The translations under genes and the position numbers were made by a program. From Balanoglossus misakiensis (taxonomy: Eukaryota; Hemichordata), in NCBI GenBank assembly GCA_040954595.2, contig CM082595.2:4650001-4714000 (forward strand): DNA of 64,000 bases, in the 5' to 3' direction. A model generated the notes under the pieces. The model was not told the origin of the DNA. It did no database searches and saw only the letters and a program-made list of their open reading frames with translations. The stretch's first letter is position 1; every line of letters starts with the position of its first letter. Shown in pieces: positions 26,390-39,800 of the stretch.

Positions 26390-26606
26390 AGGGACATTAA
26401 GTCTCTCTCGCTGCCCTTTTTACATTATTATATTTGATACAAGATACCGTTTATATTATTCTACATGTAGATATATAGTGAATCAACGTTCGACTTCACA
26501 CAACTTCCATCCCGTTTGTAGGATATGAGAGTAAAAATCTCGCCAAAATGAATAAACGGTAGAGACTGATTATTCATATTGGCAGTGAGGGAGAGACTTT
26601 GTCCCT
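26390..26606 (+). mobile_element. 'AGGGACAAAG' TTAA MITE, copy 2 (complete)
   Basis: A 217-bp element from AGGGACATTAAGTCTCTCTC to GAGAGACTTTGTCCCT, with TTAA directly flanking both ends. This is the most intact copy in the window. Confidence 0.88.
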
Positions 26607-27341
26607 TTAATGTAAAAAGAGCTGTTCATTCAAAAGCGAAACAGCAGACAGTATCATATCTTGGCAATACAGGCCGTCACCCCAGATCCCACTGTCACAG
26701 ATTGACGTTCATTTCAAGATGCCGAGCACTGAAACGGACAACAGCGAAACCTGATTGAGTGAAACGAACGGTGAAACCAAAAAAAAAAAAAAAAAACCTG
26801 AAACATGACACCACAGGTGAAGTGAATGAACCTGCACAGAGTCTTCACTACAGACCCTCAAGGTAACCGCAATACAAAGACAGAGAATTGGTTTTTAATG
26901 ATGATCAGTAAACGCAGTCATACTTGTCCATCACCTAGTGTAATATTACCTATAGCCCCAAAGATGTGGTTATCTGCAGAATACAGGTACCGGGCATTGT
27001 ATGGTTCAGGTAGCACCCATCTCAAGCATATCTGCTCATGAGTGCGTAAGACAGTTTCTTCTATAGTGGTTTACTTTCCTCAAGTTTCATTTGTGCAGGT
27101 TTTAGTGGAAGTATCGCCAAGGATGAGAACAGCTATGCTCTAAGGTCTAAGATTGTCTCCTTTGTTGGGACCATGGACCAATTCGCTCATTTAGAATGAA
27201 TTGTAATTTAAGAATTGAAGGAAAAGTACTTTATTTCATATACTAATCACAATATATTTTCCCTGTTTGCATAGTCAGAACAGAATGCAGTGGTTGCTAG
27301 GAAACCCCACGGGGGAGGTATCATCACTGTTATCCGTAAGA

Positions 27342-27606
27342 CAGTCAAACCTCTCTATAGTGGCCAGTCAGGGACTTTCCTAAACTGGCCTTTATAGAGA
27401 GTTAACGTTGACCTTTATATAGAGGTTAATTAATTAACACACATGTGAATTGCACAGGGACTGTAACAAAGTGGCCACTATATAGAGGTGGCCACTAACA
27501 CAGGTTTGACTGTATATGTAAACTGCACAGGGACTGTAACAAAGTGGCCACTATATAGAGGTGACCGCTATATATAGGGGTGGCCACTAACAGGGGTTTG
27601 ACTGTA
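27342..27606 (+). mobile_element. 'CAGTCAAACC' MITE, copy 2 with duplicated right end
   Basis: A full copy runs 27342-27515, ending GGTTTGACTGTA. A second right half (ACTGCACAGGGACTGTAACA to GGTTTGACTGTA) follows at 27516-27606. The right part is therefore tandemly duplicated. Confidence 0.85.
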
Positions 27607-29035
27607 TATGGGGACAGGAATGCCGGAAACAGCCCTGGATCAACCCGATCTCCCTCTCACTACAAGACACGGACTTTGCAGTACAGAGTTCAGTGACTCA
27701 TCACACACACAAGCGACACCAACGTCTCCATTGTCACTGTCATGCTCTTCTGACTTCCAAAAATACACCTGGTGGCAGGCGAAACAGCTGCCATATATCT
27801 ATCACTGATTGCTCTCGCTGCTATCAAGTTGTAACACACAGTCGCAGAGACAACGACACCACAGCCTGACCAGGCATGCATGACTAACTGACAAGCCATC
27901 TAGACTACGGGTATCTGCCGCAATACAAATGATCACCCAGCCTCACAAAGCAAAGAGGATCTTCCGAATACATTTTCACGTCCAGAGTATCAATCTGCAC
28001 CACCAAAACTTTCACGAACGTTCCACGATCTTTGGGCTTTAAAAAAATCACATTTGTCAAGAGTACCGTAACTCACGGTGTGTATTTTCGTGATTGAGGT
28101 TTAATTTATATCTTGACCTTGGCTCTGCACCTTGATGAATGGAAGATGAGTTGTCTGATTGGCGAAGACTATTGACACTTAACCGGGTACGGTCAGCGAT
28201 ATTTGAGAAACGTGCATCAGTTTGGCCCTCTTAAGTGAAGTCAATACAGAGTAACACCATGATTCATGGAGGTGAGCTTGAACTTGACGATTGGTGTGTG
28301 GACCTTACAAATGACTTTTCTGCTCACTGCGAGCTCTCGCGAGACTTGGTTATTATCGTAAAACAGAAGTCAAGCTTAGTATGAAATTAGAATAGGTGCA
28401 TGCAGAGTTTAACAAAAACTAACTTTTGCACAGTTAATAACACGATATGCCTTGTGTTGTTTGGCCTGTGTCACATGAAATGTCCTCCTACATCAGACTG
28501 ACTAGCCACGTGAAATCTCGCAGGGTTTCATCATGGAGTTTGGAAAATGATCTATTGTACAATGCATTGTTGGTAATCTTTCAATGCATGAAAACATCAC
28601 TTATACGGGTAGTCCAGTAATGGGTACTGCCTGCTAGACAATAATTTAGAAACCAGTGTTGCGGCTAATGCAACTAATTATTAGCACCGTGAAAAAAAGG
28701 TGGCATTTTTTGGTGGTGACTCATGTGCTTTTTAGCTTAGACTGTGTGTGGGCATCCGAAATATTGACAACAAGTGTCTATTTTGGGTGGCAGGAGCTAA
28801 TTAGGGAAGGCTTCCATGCCAAACAGTGCAGAGAGGTAGTCTATGGAGATTGTAACAGATCGCCCATTGTATAGTACTGCAACTGAAAGTTACTGCAAAG
28901 TCATTTACAAACTCTTGTTATTTTAAAGAAAATATTCTCCATATTCCTTCTACCTCTATACATTTTTTTAGGGCCCATTTGTATAGGTATATACCTGTGG
29001 GACCTTATGGGATCGGTTGCATCTGTATGTAAGTA

Positions 29036-29062
29036 TGGATGGATGGATGGATGGATGGATGT
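29036..29062 (+). repeat. (ATGG)n microsatellite
   Basis: About six tandem TGGA/ATGG units. Confidence 0.95.
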
Positions 29063-29453
29063 CTGTATGTCCGTCCACATCAAAAACTTGAAAACCGCTG
29101 CATGTATTTTTCTAATATCTGATTGTGCTCTTCCATGTGTTAATATTTCAGTTTGGAAGAACAAACAGTGTTAGTTAAAGGCCCATACAAGGGAAGCATG
29201 CATCCTGGCCCACCATTAAGAACAGTCCTTTGTAGAGTGGAGCAGAGCACACATTGCCGAACCCAATAGTGCACACCACAATTGCCTAACCAAACAACAG
29301 TTGCTTGACGAAACAAGGGCCAAGCTGTCGAGTGTGCCTAACTACGCTATTGGTAGTGCAGCAGACAATTTGTACATTCATATATGTTTCTTTCCCCAAG
29401 TCTTTTTTCATCTGACAATGTTATTTGTGGTAGTATTAAATGGAAACGGATCT

Positions 29454-29714
29454 GAGAGTGAGAGTGAGAGTGAGTGAGAGTGAGAGAGAGAGAGTGAGAG
29501 TGAGTGAGAGAGTGAGAGTGAGTGAGAGAGAGAGTGAGAGAGTGAGAGTTAGAGAGAGAGAGAGTGAGAGAGAGTGAGAGTGAGAGAGAGAGAGTGTGAG
29601 AGTGAGAGTTAGAGTGAGAGAGAGTGAGAGTGAGAGTTAGAGTGAGAGAGAGTGAGAGTTAGAGTGAGAGAGAGAGAGGGTGGGGGGAGAGGGACAGGGA
29701 GAGAGAGAGACAGA
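29454..29714 (+). repeat. (GAGAGT)-type imperfect microsatellite, about 260 bp
   Basis: A long run of GAGA and GAGT units with TTAG interruptions, purine-rich on the plus strand. The internal mixture of 2-, 6- and 8-bp periods suggests repeated slippage. Confidence 0.95.
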
Positions 29715-31043
29715 CAAACATGTACAAACAGACTCACAGACAGACAGAAGAACTGGAGAGATCATTAATTATAAAATAAGCAAATACATGTAATGGTAGG
29801 ATTTCGCAGGTGGAAAACAACTAGCTTGTGAGTGAGTATTCTTCATATTGAGTTCCATGTATACATTACATTAATTTTTACAAAACCACTTTACCTCGAA
29901 ATAGGTCAAGTATAAGTATGAGACAAAAATGGGAATTTGAAAAAAAAACCTGGTGAGTGTGAGGGGTGATCGAACAGGTCTTTTAAAATATTCACCTCCA
30001 AAGAATGACAGTCAATGATATGCAAATAAAGACAGATCTGGGAAGATGGGAAGAAACTCAAGACGCTAAGAGCTGACAGGTGTCTCAATTGTATCGATTC
30101 ACATCACGATCTCATAATGAAGATAGAACACCAGAAATTGATTTTTTCTTTAAGTCAGGGGGCTTGGATGGACCGGACTCTGCGGAGTGTTTGGGCTGGC
30201 AGACCACTAAGTAATGAGATTAGACGGACATATTACAAATTAATAGCCCGTGAAACAATGGGCAGATCTGCACAAGAATGGCACCAGCTAACAGAGAAAC
30301 CAAAATATTGATCCTGTAAGTGTGAAGAAGTCAAGAGTCTACTGTCAACTGCAGTCAGCATTTGAATCGATTGCAGTGAAAAAAAAGCAATGATGTAAGT
30401 TTTTATTTGTATTTCATCGAACTGTCCGGTTACTGAAGAGTTTTTTTGCCTCTTCTTTGAATGAAGGTTCCCTGCCATTCCAAAGGCGACAGCTAGCATG
30501 CGCCGAGATAATTAATTAATGGCGCAAACTTTCTTTTCTTTTGAGGAAGCCGCCTTGCTTTGTATCGGTGGAAAAAAGCATGGAACAGTTACTGACGTAA
30601 AGTCTTTTCTCTTGTTTTTGGAAAGAACTTTGTTTCGCAGTTTACAAGAGGCAGCAGCACTGACAATGGGCAATTAGCATCGGACAGAAACGCTCATCAG
30701 ACCACAGGGAAGCAATTTGCGCCGGGGGAGAAAAAAAGCTACCACAACGAGAAGCCACAAAACAACTAATTAAATGAAAATATCCGGAGAATACCGGCAA
30801 AATGGGAGTTCAGTCTGTGAATCACTGAAGCTGAATGGATTTGGAGTTCTACGCAGGGTGAAAGCCGTCTCCAGCCTCGCTGAATTTCCGACGTATTTTT
30901 CGACCCCGCGGGGAGTCTGTAAGCAACAGTAACAGTTTAAAGCATAATGACAGTGTTCAGTGACTCTTTAAAAGAGGATTAGGTCTGGGGTATAGCTGTC
31001 GCTCTGAGCCTACAAACTGATCGTTTTTAGGTTCTTTGTCAAT

Positions 31044-31082
31044 GTGTACGTACGTACGTACGTATGTATGTATGTATGTATT
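31044..31082 (+). repeat. (GTAC)n/(GTAT)n microsatellite
   Basis: Self-complementary ACGT/GTAC units pass into GTAT units, as if CpG decay converted one to the other. Confidence 0.9.
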
Positions 31083-34000
31083 GGTACGTCCGTGTGTGCT
31101 TGTGTCTGTGTGTATACTCATACACACAAACATTATACACACATCTCAACCTGTTTTATTAAACTACACATATGTTGCATCCTTTCAAGTTCAACACATA
31201 CACCCTGTCATTGAACACGTCCACAGAAACACTAGCCCTAATCTCCCCGTAACCATAAATGGTTTCTTCTTTCGCATGGGAAAGCACCCAGACCTCCACC
31301 TTCGCCTCAAGAAACCAACATTCCTAGCATTATTTATTAAACAGGGGATTGTTTTCAAGTATTGATGAGCGAGCTCTCCAAGCTCTCTAATCTATCGACG
31401 GAATCCCATAGTTTGCTAACATTGTAATTGTTTGATCGGGTCAAACAAAGGCCAGCAATTGCTTTGTTTGGGTGGAATTCAGAAAGTTTTCTTTTCTCAA
31501 TCCAATTGTGGTGTGTGTGCTTAAATGTGGACATAACTGTACAGTGATATTGACCCTTTCAAAACCACAGTCACCTTGTCGTTATCTTTTAAAAATTAAA
31601 CCCTCAAAACTTTTTCCACGTTTTTCTCAAATTTTGATCAAGATCCAGAGACAGTGGAACCTTATATCCACCTGGTCTAAAATTACGGGGGGAAAAAAGA
31701 GAAAAATGGGTGAAAATGTAAAAATGTTGCACCACATTTTTGACAGACAAAATGTGGCATTCAAAGGGTTTATCAGAGCCCTCCTGCTCTGTTTTATTCC
31801 AGGCCAATGATGACAGACCACAACGGTGGTCTCTCATCATTGAAACTAAATACAAAGTCTGAAGCGAGCCAAATTTGATTGACACCTGTCGTTTCTGACA
31901 GCAAGAAGCCAATTGGACTTCAGAGATCACGAACTGTATCATTTTTCAACATTTCTGATTGATTGCATATTACTGGCCAGGTATGACATTATACGAGCAC
32001 AGTTCCTCTGAAATCTTGTTTGCGTGCAACAAACTTCCGCATTGGGCTGTTCAACGCACACTTCTGCATGATGACGTTTTTAGTTTCTTTGTCAATGGCC
32101 GACATTCTAAAATATTTACTTCTGTGTGAGAGAGAAAATCAATAAGTTCACTCAGAGCATGTGCCATGGTACTGCTGTAGCTAGAATATGACAATCTCAT
32201 ATGAAAATATATTTCTGTCACAGAAATATACAGGAATCTAAAATTGATGGCGATGATTTTAACAGCCTTGTAGTAATCAATATTGCACATCCTCAACTTT
32301 AAAAAGCCTGTCAGATATTTTTAAAAGGTTACTTTTGGGAATCGTACAGTACAGGTGAATTTGGATAAAATGAATGCATTGGAATATCCCTGACAGTAAT
32401 GATTGGGTACCCATTATAGATGTGATAGAATTTTGGACAGGCTGACACTATATGGGACTTTAGAGAAAATTGGTTAACTTTACGTTAAGTTTACACCAAG
32501 ACACAGCAAGGCAAGGACTTTGCCTACCTGTACTCAGACCAACCACCTGTTGCTCAAAATCATACATTTCACCTAACTCTACAAACCAACCATAGCTTGG
32601 TGGGGAGGGGGAGGGGAAATCAAAGGACTTTGAGAAATAATTGACCTTCAGAGGAGAAGGTGGGTGGGGTGGGGTGGGGTGGGGAAGGGGTAATGTTGAT
32701 AGATCAAGCAAGGGTGTACAGGTGTAAGGTATCACTATGACACAGAGACCAGACTGACACTGTTGATCATCGGAACAGCAACTTCTGTCGATGACAGATA
32801 TCTTGTCGTTCTCTTATTGACAGATAAAAAACAAATCACCTCGCAAACACAGAGTCCTTTTTTCTACCCTGCCGGCCTTCAAAGATTACCATCGGAGACT
32901 AGAGTGTCTTAATCACCGTAGTTATGTCCTGTGATAAAGAGCTGCGATAGCCCGGTCATAAATTCAGACCATTTAGCCGGTATGTTGATTGAGAGTTTCC
33001 AAACACAGGGGCACAATTCCCATACGTGTGCTCCCCTCAAAGCAGCAGTGTCACTCACATGTCTGCATTTATCAACGCTTGACAGACACTGATTTAATTC
33101 TATTCTTTAGTATCAATCACGTGATCTGGCAATGTGACCCACGGCGTTGTCATTTCCAGATGACAGGCAAGCAATATTTCGGCATCCAGTGAAATTTTTT
33201 TCTGAGTATGTTTTTATTTTAGAACTGCCAGACACGTAAAATGTATCAGGTATGGTGCCTCATCAACCTCATGGAGTTTCGTCTGCACTGTCTTTGTCTG
33301 CACCACGTTGAAGTTGCCCGTCATCTGGAAATTTGAATGCCAACGTAACTGCCACCTGAGCGCGTCTGACGTCATTTGCAACAAGTTTTCAGTGTGTGGT
33401 GAATGTCTCAACCAAAGACAAGAATCAGCACCCCCCCCCTCTCCCACCTGTACACATCAAACAGAAATGGCCACAAAGATTTGTTTGCACAATCTCGGAC
33501 AAATCTATCTTTTCCATCTGCAACTTCCGGAAATACAGGAACAGACAAGGTCCATTAATCAGGAGTTAAACATCCAATCAGTCAACAGAACAAACATCAG
33601 CAGACAGCGCCTCATTAATATGCAAACCATTCAGAAGTCTGCAGACTACGTGTAAATCAAATTTCATGGAAAATGGAATATGATGAATCATGTTAAAATC
33701 TTTCTTGATATTTAGACAGTTAAAAAAATAACACTACACTGTACCACATTGAAGATTTTTAGACGTACAACATTAGCTGAAAATGATATTAAATATAATT
33801 TATTTCAATGAAAGTCTGTATCACTCTGACCTGTAATTAAAATAATTTCAATCTGTGGTTGTCTCTCTTGCAATTGATTCAAAGACTTGAAATCGAAAAT
33901 TTGCTCTTCAATCACTGAATTTTTTTGACATTTCATTATTCTATTGTGGAACCAGCAATCAGGCCAATAACAGTAGAAGAAGGCTGAAATGAGAGTGAGA

Positions 34001-35329
34001 AAATAAGCACTTAAGGTAATGGGCCGGAACTTCTGGTCTAGTTTTTTTTTCAAAATGCACGAGCGTCGCGATGTGCAAAACGTCAACGTCGACGATGCAA
34101 ACATCGCCTGCCAAACCTTGTCCGTGGCAGTCACAGTCCAACGACAGCTATTAAGCTATCTCATTACGAGCCCTATTCAGGAAATTGCCCCCAGATTTGA
34201 CCCATCCAAAGTCAAAATTAGCTTGACAAAACGACGGGGGTTGATTCTGCCGCTATATACCGTCCACACACGCACACTTCACATGGACGCATGTCTGGCG
34301 TCATGAATAACATTATACACACACGCACACAAAACTAAATCAACAATCTACTTTAAACGACCCTTCGTTCCATATCAATACATGTACAAGACTACGAGCA
34401 TTTACCCGGCAAATCTGTTTCGTCTGGTCTATCAATACGTCATGACTCTGCAGCCAGTGGCCGTACTGCAAGCGCCGATGATCAGCTCCATAATCGCCTC
34501 AAGTGTCGGCATTTGCATGAGCAATCTCTCTAAATATTTGCCTTTCTTTTCACTCCACAGTTTTGTTTGATTTTCCCACACCTACTGTTGCTATGCAGAC
34601 TGGGGTGGCCTAGTGACAAGGTCGGGGTATAGGAATTTGCCTAACTGCACGAGGAGGAGGGGGTGAGGGCATGCCTAACTAGTCCAGACATTCCTGAACA
34701 TGCATACCCCAGGACGCATACCTGTGCCCCAATGCAATTATTAATATTACAAAAATTAAGCATTTTTGAAGTTAGCAAACATAACCAGTGAACTTATCAT
34801 GACTGGATATCACTTTGGACACGTGCTGTCAGCGATGTCTGTACACCGATGGCCACTATACTAAAATGTGCCACTGCCCTGAATACTGGACCAATAAAAT
34901 CAGCAGTACTCTCTGAAATCAAGGTTAGAGCATTTCCAATATACTGCTGCCAAAGTAACCATTTCAGCCCTGACATTACAGTCATTATGACTGAAAAAGG
35001 GTTTGCGGAACTACTTTACAAAACAACTGACCTGACGCTATGTTGACCATTGGAGACATATTTTTATGGTTAAGAGTTAAAGCCCATTGGGTAGAACCCC
35101 AAGGAACGTGGTCTGTAGCAGCAATAAAACACACTGTTGCTATAATAATTGTGTTTCCCTCCCACTTCTCAGCTTGTTCAAGTCCCCATTACTGATAAGA
35201 GACTTGGACTGCCTAGAATGCAGCAGCGGCGTTCCCAGCCTGTAAGCTGTTTCTCAGCAGATACAGTATCTGTGGGCAATAAGCGATTAAGGGGCTCTTT
35301 CGATATGATTCGTCCTGATTGCCCGACAA

Positions 35330-35532
35330 TACTGTAAAACGGGTTATTTTTGCGACAGGAAATTTTTCGCGATATCAACAGAGGCAACTGTTACGCGAAA
35401 AGTTATTTTCACGTTCTCGTATTTCATTCACTCTCCGAAAAACATTTTACGCGACTTTTTATTTTCACGTTTTTTTGTTTTCGCGTATCTCGCGAAAATT
35501 CATTGCTCGCGAAAATTACCCGTTTTACAGTA
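35330..35532 (-). mobile_element. CG-rich fold-back MITE, divergent copy 4
   Basis: The ends read TACTGTAAAACGGGTTATTT and its complement, so the inner part of the terminal repeat differs (GGGTTA instead of ACTTTA) in the same way at both ends. This suggests a sub-family with co-evolved ends. The interior resembles the reverse-orientation copy. Confidence 0.85.
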
Positions 35533-35972
35533 TACCTCTGGTGCGCGTTTGGTGAAATCGGCGGGGGCGAAATTTTGCATTCATAAATTACGTGTCATTG
35601 ACGGCACTTCTAACGCGCAAAGGTGTGCTGGAGGAAGTAGGGAATTACTTCTTGAGTCCGTAAATTATTACCCGTGAGCTCAAGTTGAGCTAGCCTGGGC
35701 TTTTGATAGCTCTACTAAGAACTTGATCCAGGCATTAGTCTCTGTAACCCCAAGGACAGCATTGTTTCAAGTCGATATAAATCAGTAAGCCTTTCTTTCA
35801 AATCAGCTGACAACACACGCATTCAGCCTTCATTGCCACCAAAGTGTCTCCGATACACATCTGACTTCCAGTACAATCTCACTCATACTTTGATTACAAG
35901 CTGGCCTCCATCCATGGTAACAATTGCTAAATTCAAATACAATGTACAAGGACCGGTGTGGCCTCTAACAAA

Positions 35973-36052
35973 CATGATTTTTTAAAAAGCTTTGAGTCAA
36001 TTTGAGGATTTCTAGAAATTTCTCCTAGTCAGCAATATATAATGTACCTTTG
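35973..36052 (+). repeat. Interspersed repeat 'CTCTAACAAACAT', copy 2
   Basis: CTCTAACAAACATGATTTTT, GCTTTGAGTCAATTTGAGGA, then TTTCTCCTAGTCAGC and CCTTTGCAT. The longest of the three copies. Confidence 0.65.
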
Positions 36053-36675
36053 CATCAGAAATGCATTAGAGTGTAGATTCAACTGTAACATATTGGGGTG
36101 TACCCCCCAAATATGGCTGCCGCTCAAAAACAGTTTGCTACATTGAGATACGACCTGTGATTTGAATTGACTGTAATATGATAACAGAGCCACCCTCTTC
36201 AGAGATATCTGGACAGTCCACTCTAGCTGAAGTTTTGTCGATCGCAATCTGAAATTTCATCCCCCAGAGCCTCTGATACAGCATCACATTATTACATTGT
36301 GAGAAGTTGTTTTCAATCGTAGTTTCCCCCCTCCTCCTCACCCCCCCCCCTCCCACCCGCTCCCCCATGAGAAGAATCCCAGAATTTGGAGACCAGATTC
36401 TGAAGGGCTCTTTTCCTGTTGTGGTGCACAGTTATCAAGGTACAGCCACTCAGCAAACAATGCCCCTGACACGGTGTGATGTAAGGTTTCGATAGCGTGA
36501 TCTGCGGCGATCGGCGCCATGGAAATGAAACACCCATAGCGTTATGCGAGCTCATATCACACGTGCGCATGATGCAGGAGTGCATGTATGTACCGGTATG
36601 TGTGCACGTTGGCATGAGTGTGCATGCATGCATGCACATCTAGTGTGTTCTTGTCTGTGCATGTTATTGTTAGAG

Positions 36676-36800
36676 TACTGTAAAACACTTTATTTTCGCG
36701 AGCAAAAAATAAGAGAACGCGAAAGTTAATACTCGCGAAACAGTGGCCTCTTTCGATATCGCGAAAATTTTGACTCGCGAAAATAAAGTGTTTTACAGTA
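36676..36800 (+). mobile_element. CG-rich fold-back MITE, internally deleted copy 5
   Basis: Both terminal repeats are intact but the element is only 125 bp. The segment from the left arm to ATAAGAGAACGCGAAA is missing. The remainder matches the 17.5 and 22.3 kb copies. Confidence 0.88.
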
Positions 36801-39800
36801 TGCGAGCGTGTGTCGTCCATGATGTCAGCTAGGCTGTTCCATGGCTTCTGTGTTCACGTGTTTTTTGCTGTTTTCATGTTAGTGTCAACAGCTTCATGCC
36901 ACCATTGGCATCCCGCTCACCACAGGTCACTTCGCTGTACTCATTGTCATGTCAGATGTCTGGGTTTTTTTCAACACATCACAGCTTCAAGTATGCTCAC
37001 AGGACAGTGCGTGTAACTCACATTCGCGTCTCAATTTTTCAAAACCTGTTTCCAGTGTGTTCTCTAGGCCAATATTAAACGCCACTGACTCAACAAACTC
37101 ACTGGTGACTCAAGAGAATTTATCCACTCTGAATTATCAGAGAAATGTTTATAGAAATCCCCAAGTTGACTCAACCCCTATCCGACATGAAACTGGTCGC
37201 AAACTGACAGCAAACTGCATGCTGACAGAGAAGATGACAGATCTAGAGATCAAACAAACAGAGACATGCAGACACAGGCACCGAATATTCCATGCACTTC
37301 TCTGTGAACATCACACACTTTACAGTAACCCCAACGCACAAACTAGTTTCATTTCCCCCTGCGTCCATAAACAGACATACGAGTGAGTGGGTGGGTGGGT
37401 GGATATTACAGAGGTTATAGTACCGTACAGGTACGGTTTATTTCTGATTTTTATGGTGACCTGCAATCCACTGGCGTGTCACGCTAGTTCAGTTCCAGCA
37501 ACATTAATGACGGGTCAAGGGTCAAACTACTCAACTTCTCCAGTCAATTCCATTATATTTCACTGCAATTGACACGACAAAGAGTGTAGTGGATAAGAGA
37601 GCTACCTTCAGTGGCAACACATTTCCCAGCTGTGTACTGTAGTGATCTGCAGTTGCCTAACCTGACCACCCCCTTCAAATGATCAGAAATGGCACCTGCC
37701 CTGCCACATAACCTAACTCCACTTTTTTCTTTACACCGGTTGTATATGTAATTGTATTTTCAGAAACACTCGGTCTGGGTCATGACACTAACATTCCTTG
37801 ACCACCCCTATCCTTATCAGCAACCACCGCAGCCCTGAATTCTACATGAAGGAAGTTGATGAAATAAAGAAGTACAGCACAAAGTCTTGGTTTATCACCA
37901 GGGTTCTTCTGTCTATTTTCAAGTGCAAAACCACATCATTCCTGTCACAAAAACAGAAACACACGCACTCTAAAACAAAAGGGGAAATGCTGTCGGTCGT
38001 TGAGGGCACATAATTGCCAGAAAAAAATGTGTTAACCAGAAAACCAGTTAAGTAAGATCGGAAATGTGTTTGTTTGTTTTTAAATTACAAAAAAAAAAAA
38101 TCAGCATTTCGTGGCGAAAATCAATTTTGCCAGACTTTCCAGGTTTGGCCCCAAATTCCGGGTTTGCCAGTGGCACAGATACTCTGGATCTCCGGATACT
38201 GGGAAATGAGCAAGACCCACGGACCCATCCAGAGTGGACAGACCTCGCCATGAATATAATTCCATTGGCATCAGGGCCCACCAACCACTGATTCCGCAAA
38301 CTCTTCTGTGAAACTCACCGACAATTAACAGCATGGGACTGGCACAACCTGAGCCCCAGCAAGCTATCACACCTCACAGCCACACACTGCAGTCTCACAA
38401 TAAAATAATTCCCTTAAACCGTTTAAACCGGCTGGATTTCCAGCAAAAGAAGTTCCCATCACAAACCTGACAAACTGTGGTAGAAGTTTCACCAGTTTTA
38501 TTCTTAAACACTTTGAACAACGACCTTGCTTTGGACGTTTCAGTAATCACCCTTCAATTATATGACTTTTGTTAATATATTTACTTTTTCAAAGCCACAA
38601 AATTGAATGCAAAAACACCTTAGATAGATTCCAATCCATACTATAAAATACACAAAGCAGTTGTTTCTTCAACAATACAGAATCATTAAAAGCTTTTCTG
38701 TGGGCAACGGCAAAAAATCCTTTAATTTGGTAACTTTGAAGATAAAAATGAGTAATTGTGTCTGTTGTATTGATGTTGGTGTAGGCTGATAGTCTACAGC
38801 CATCATCAGTTCGTCTCTGGACGACAGTTTCATTAAGAACTATTCACTGGGCCTATCTTTGTCTCGCCCCTGCTGGGCCCAGTGCGTGTGGTGTGATATA
38901 CAAACAGGATACAAACAACCACCTGTAGATGGCTCATTCAGCTCGGAGTTTTTCTCAGTTTTCAGGGATAAAACCACCCTAATTGATGTGCATTTGGCTC
39001 CAGAACAGCATGGAGTGTCCCGTTTCTTTTTTGAGGTTTGCCGGCTGAAAAAAACCCGCAGCAAGTTTTGATCCCCCACTGGGGGGTGTTACACTAATTG
39101 GGAGAGACTCACTCCATGGTCTGCAAACTCAAACATCCTAACAGCACAAAACCGAAAATCTGGAACAAAATCGGCATCTTGGATGAGTGAAATCAACAAT
39201 CACCATGGTTGAAATCAACATTTGGAGTTGTAAGAATAAATACAATATGGCAACTCTCGAAAATCAACACCGAAATCTACATTTGGAATAATGAAATGTA
39301 CACTGAAATGAGATCAAGATTTTAGCCAGCAGTAACCAATCATCAATTTCAATCCTGAAATTAAAACTTCCAGAAAAGAAACCCAGATTCAGACCTCCGG
39401 AAATTGTTAATTTAGACCTCAAGAAATCAGTAGCAACAGAGAAGTAGGAGCAAAACAACCAAGACTTCCGTGAAAAGAAAGTGCAAATTTAGCTCAACTG
39501 TGACAATTGGTTTAATTTCAATGTTAATGTCATTTGAAGGTTTTTGCCATGGTCTTTGCTGTACTTGTAAAGGAAATGGCATGCCTGTGTTAATCACATT
39601 CCAGCACTGGCCAAAAATAGTAACTCTCTCTCTCTCTGGACTATAAAAGAAATAAATAATACATGTCACCATACAACTGTAACCAAAAAACAGGAAATGA
39701 CAAATGCAAATGGACGTACTTTCCAGCGGTTAAAAACAGAAGAGCTCTAACCATTCGGAAACACAACTTCAAAGCATTTGCCTCCAGCATCAAATTAGCA

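Larger units (their letters stand above)
17749..35329. other. Gene-free, repeat-dense stretch
   Basis: Outside the listed MITEs and microsatellites this is unique sequence without a recognisable exon. It includes AT-rich islands with TAAT cores (about 17.9, 28.7, 30.5-30.8 kb), a forkhead-like palindrome at 21668-21683, and paired TGCCTAAC motifs at 18.4, 29.3 and 34.6 kb. These are candidate regulatory sequences only. Confidence 0.5.

Noticed and set aside
32460-32735. A Pro-rich open frame on the minus strand
   Set aside because: It derives from the TGGGG-type repeat near 32,660-32,690.
36949-37386. A 145-codon open frame on the plus strand
   Set aside because: Composition is random-like, with no domain, no splice-supported neighbours and no recognisable similarity.
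39150-39430. Repeated GAAATCAACATTTGGA-like phrases suggesting a satellite
   Set aside because: The phrases are few, irregularly spaced and strongly diverged, so they do not form a convincing array.
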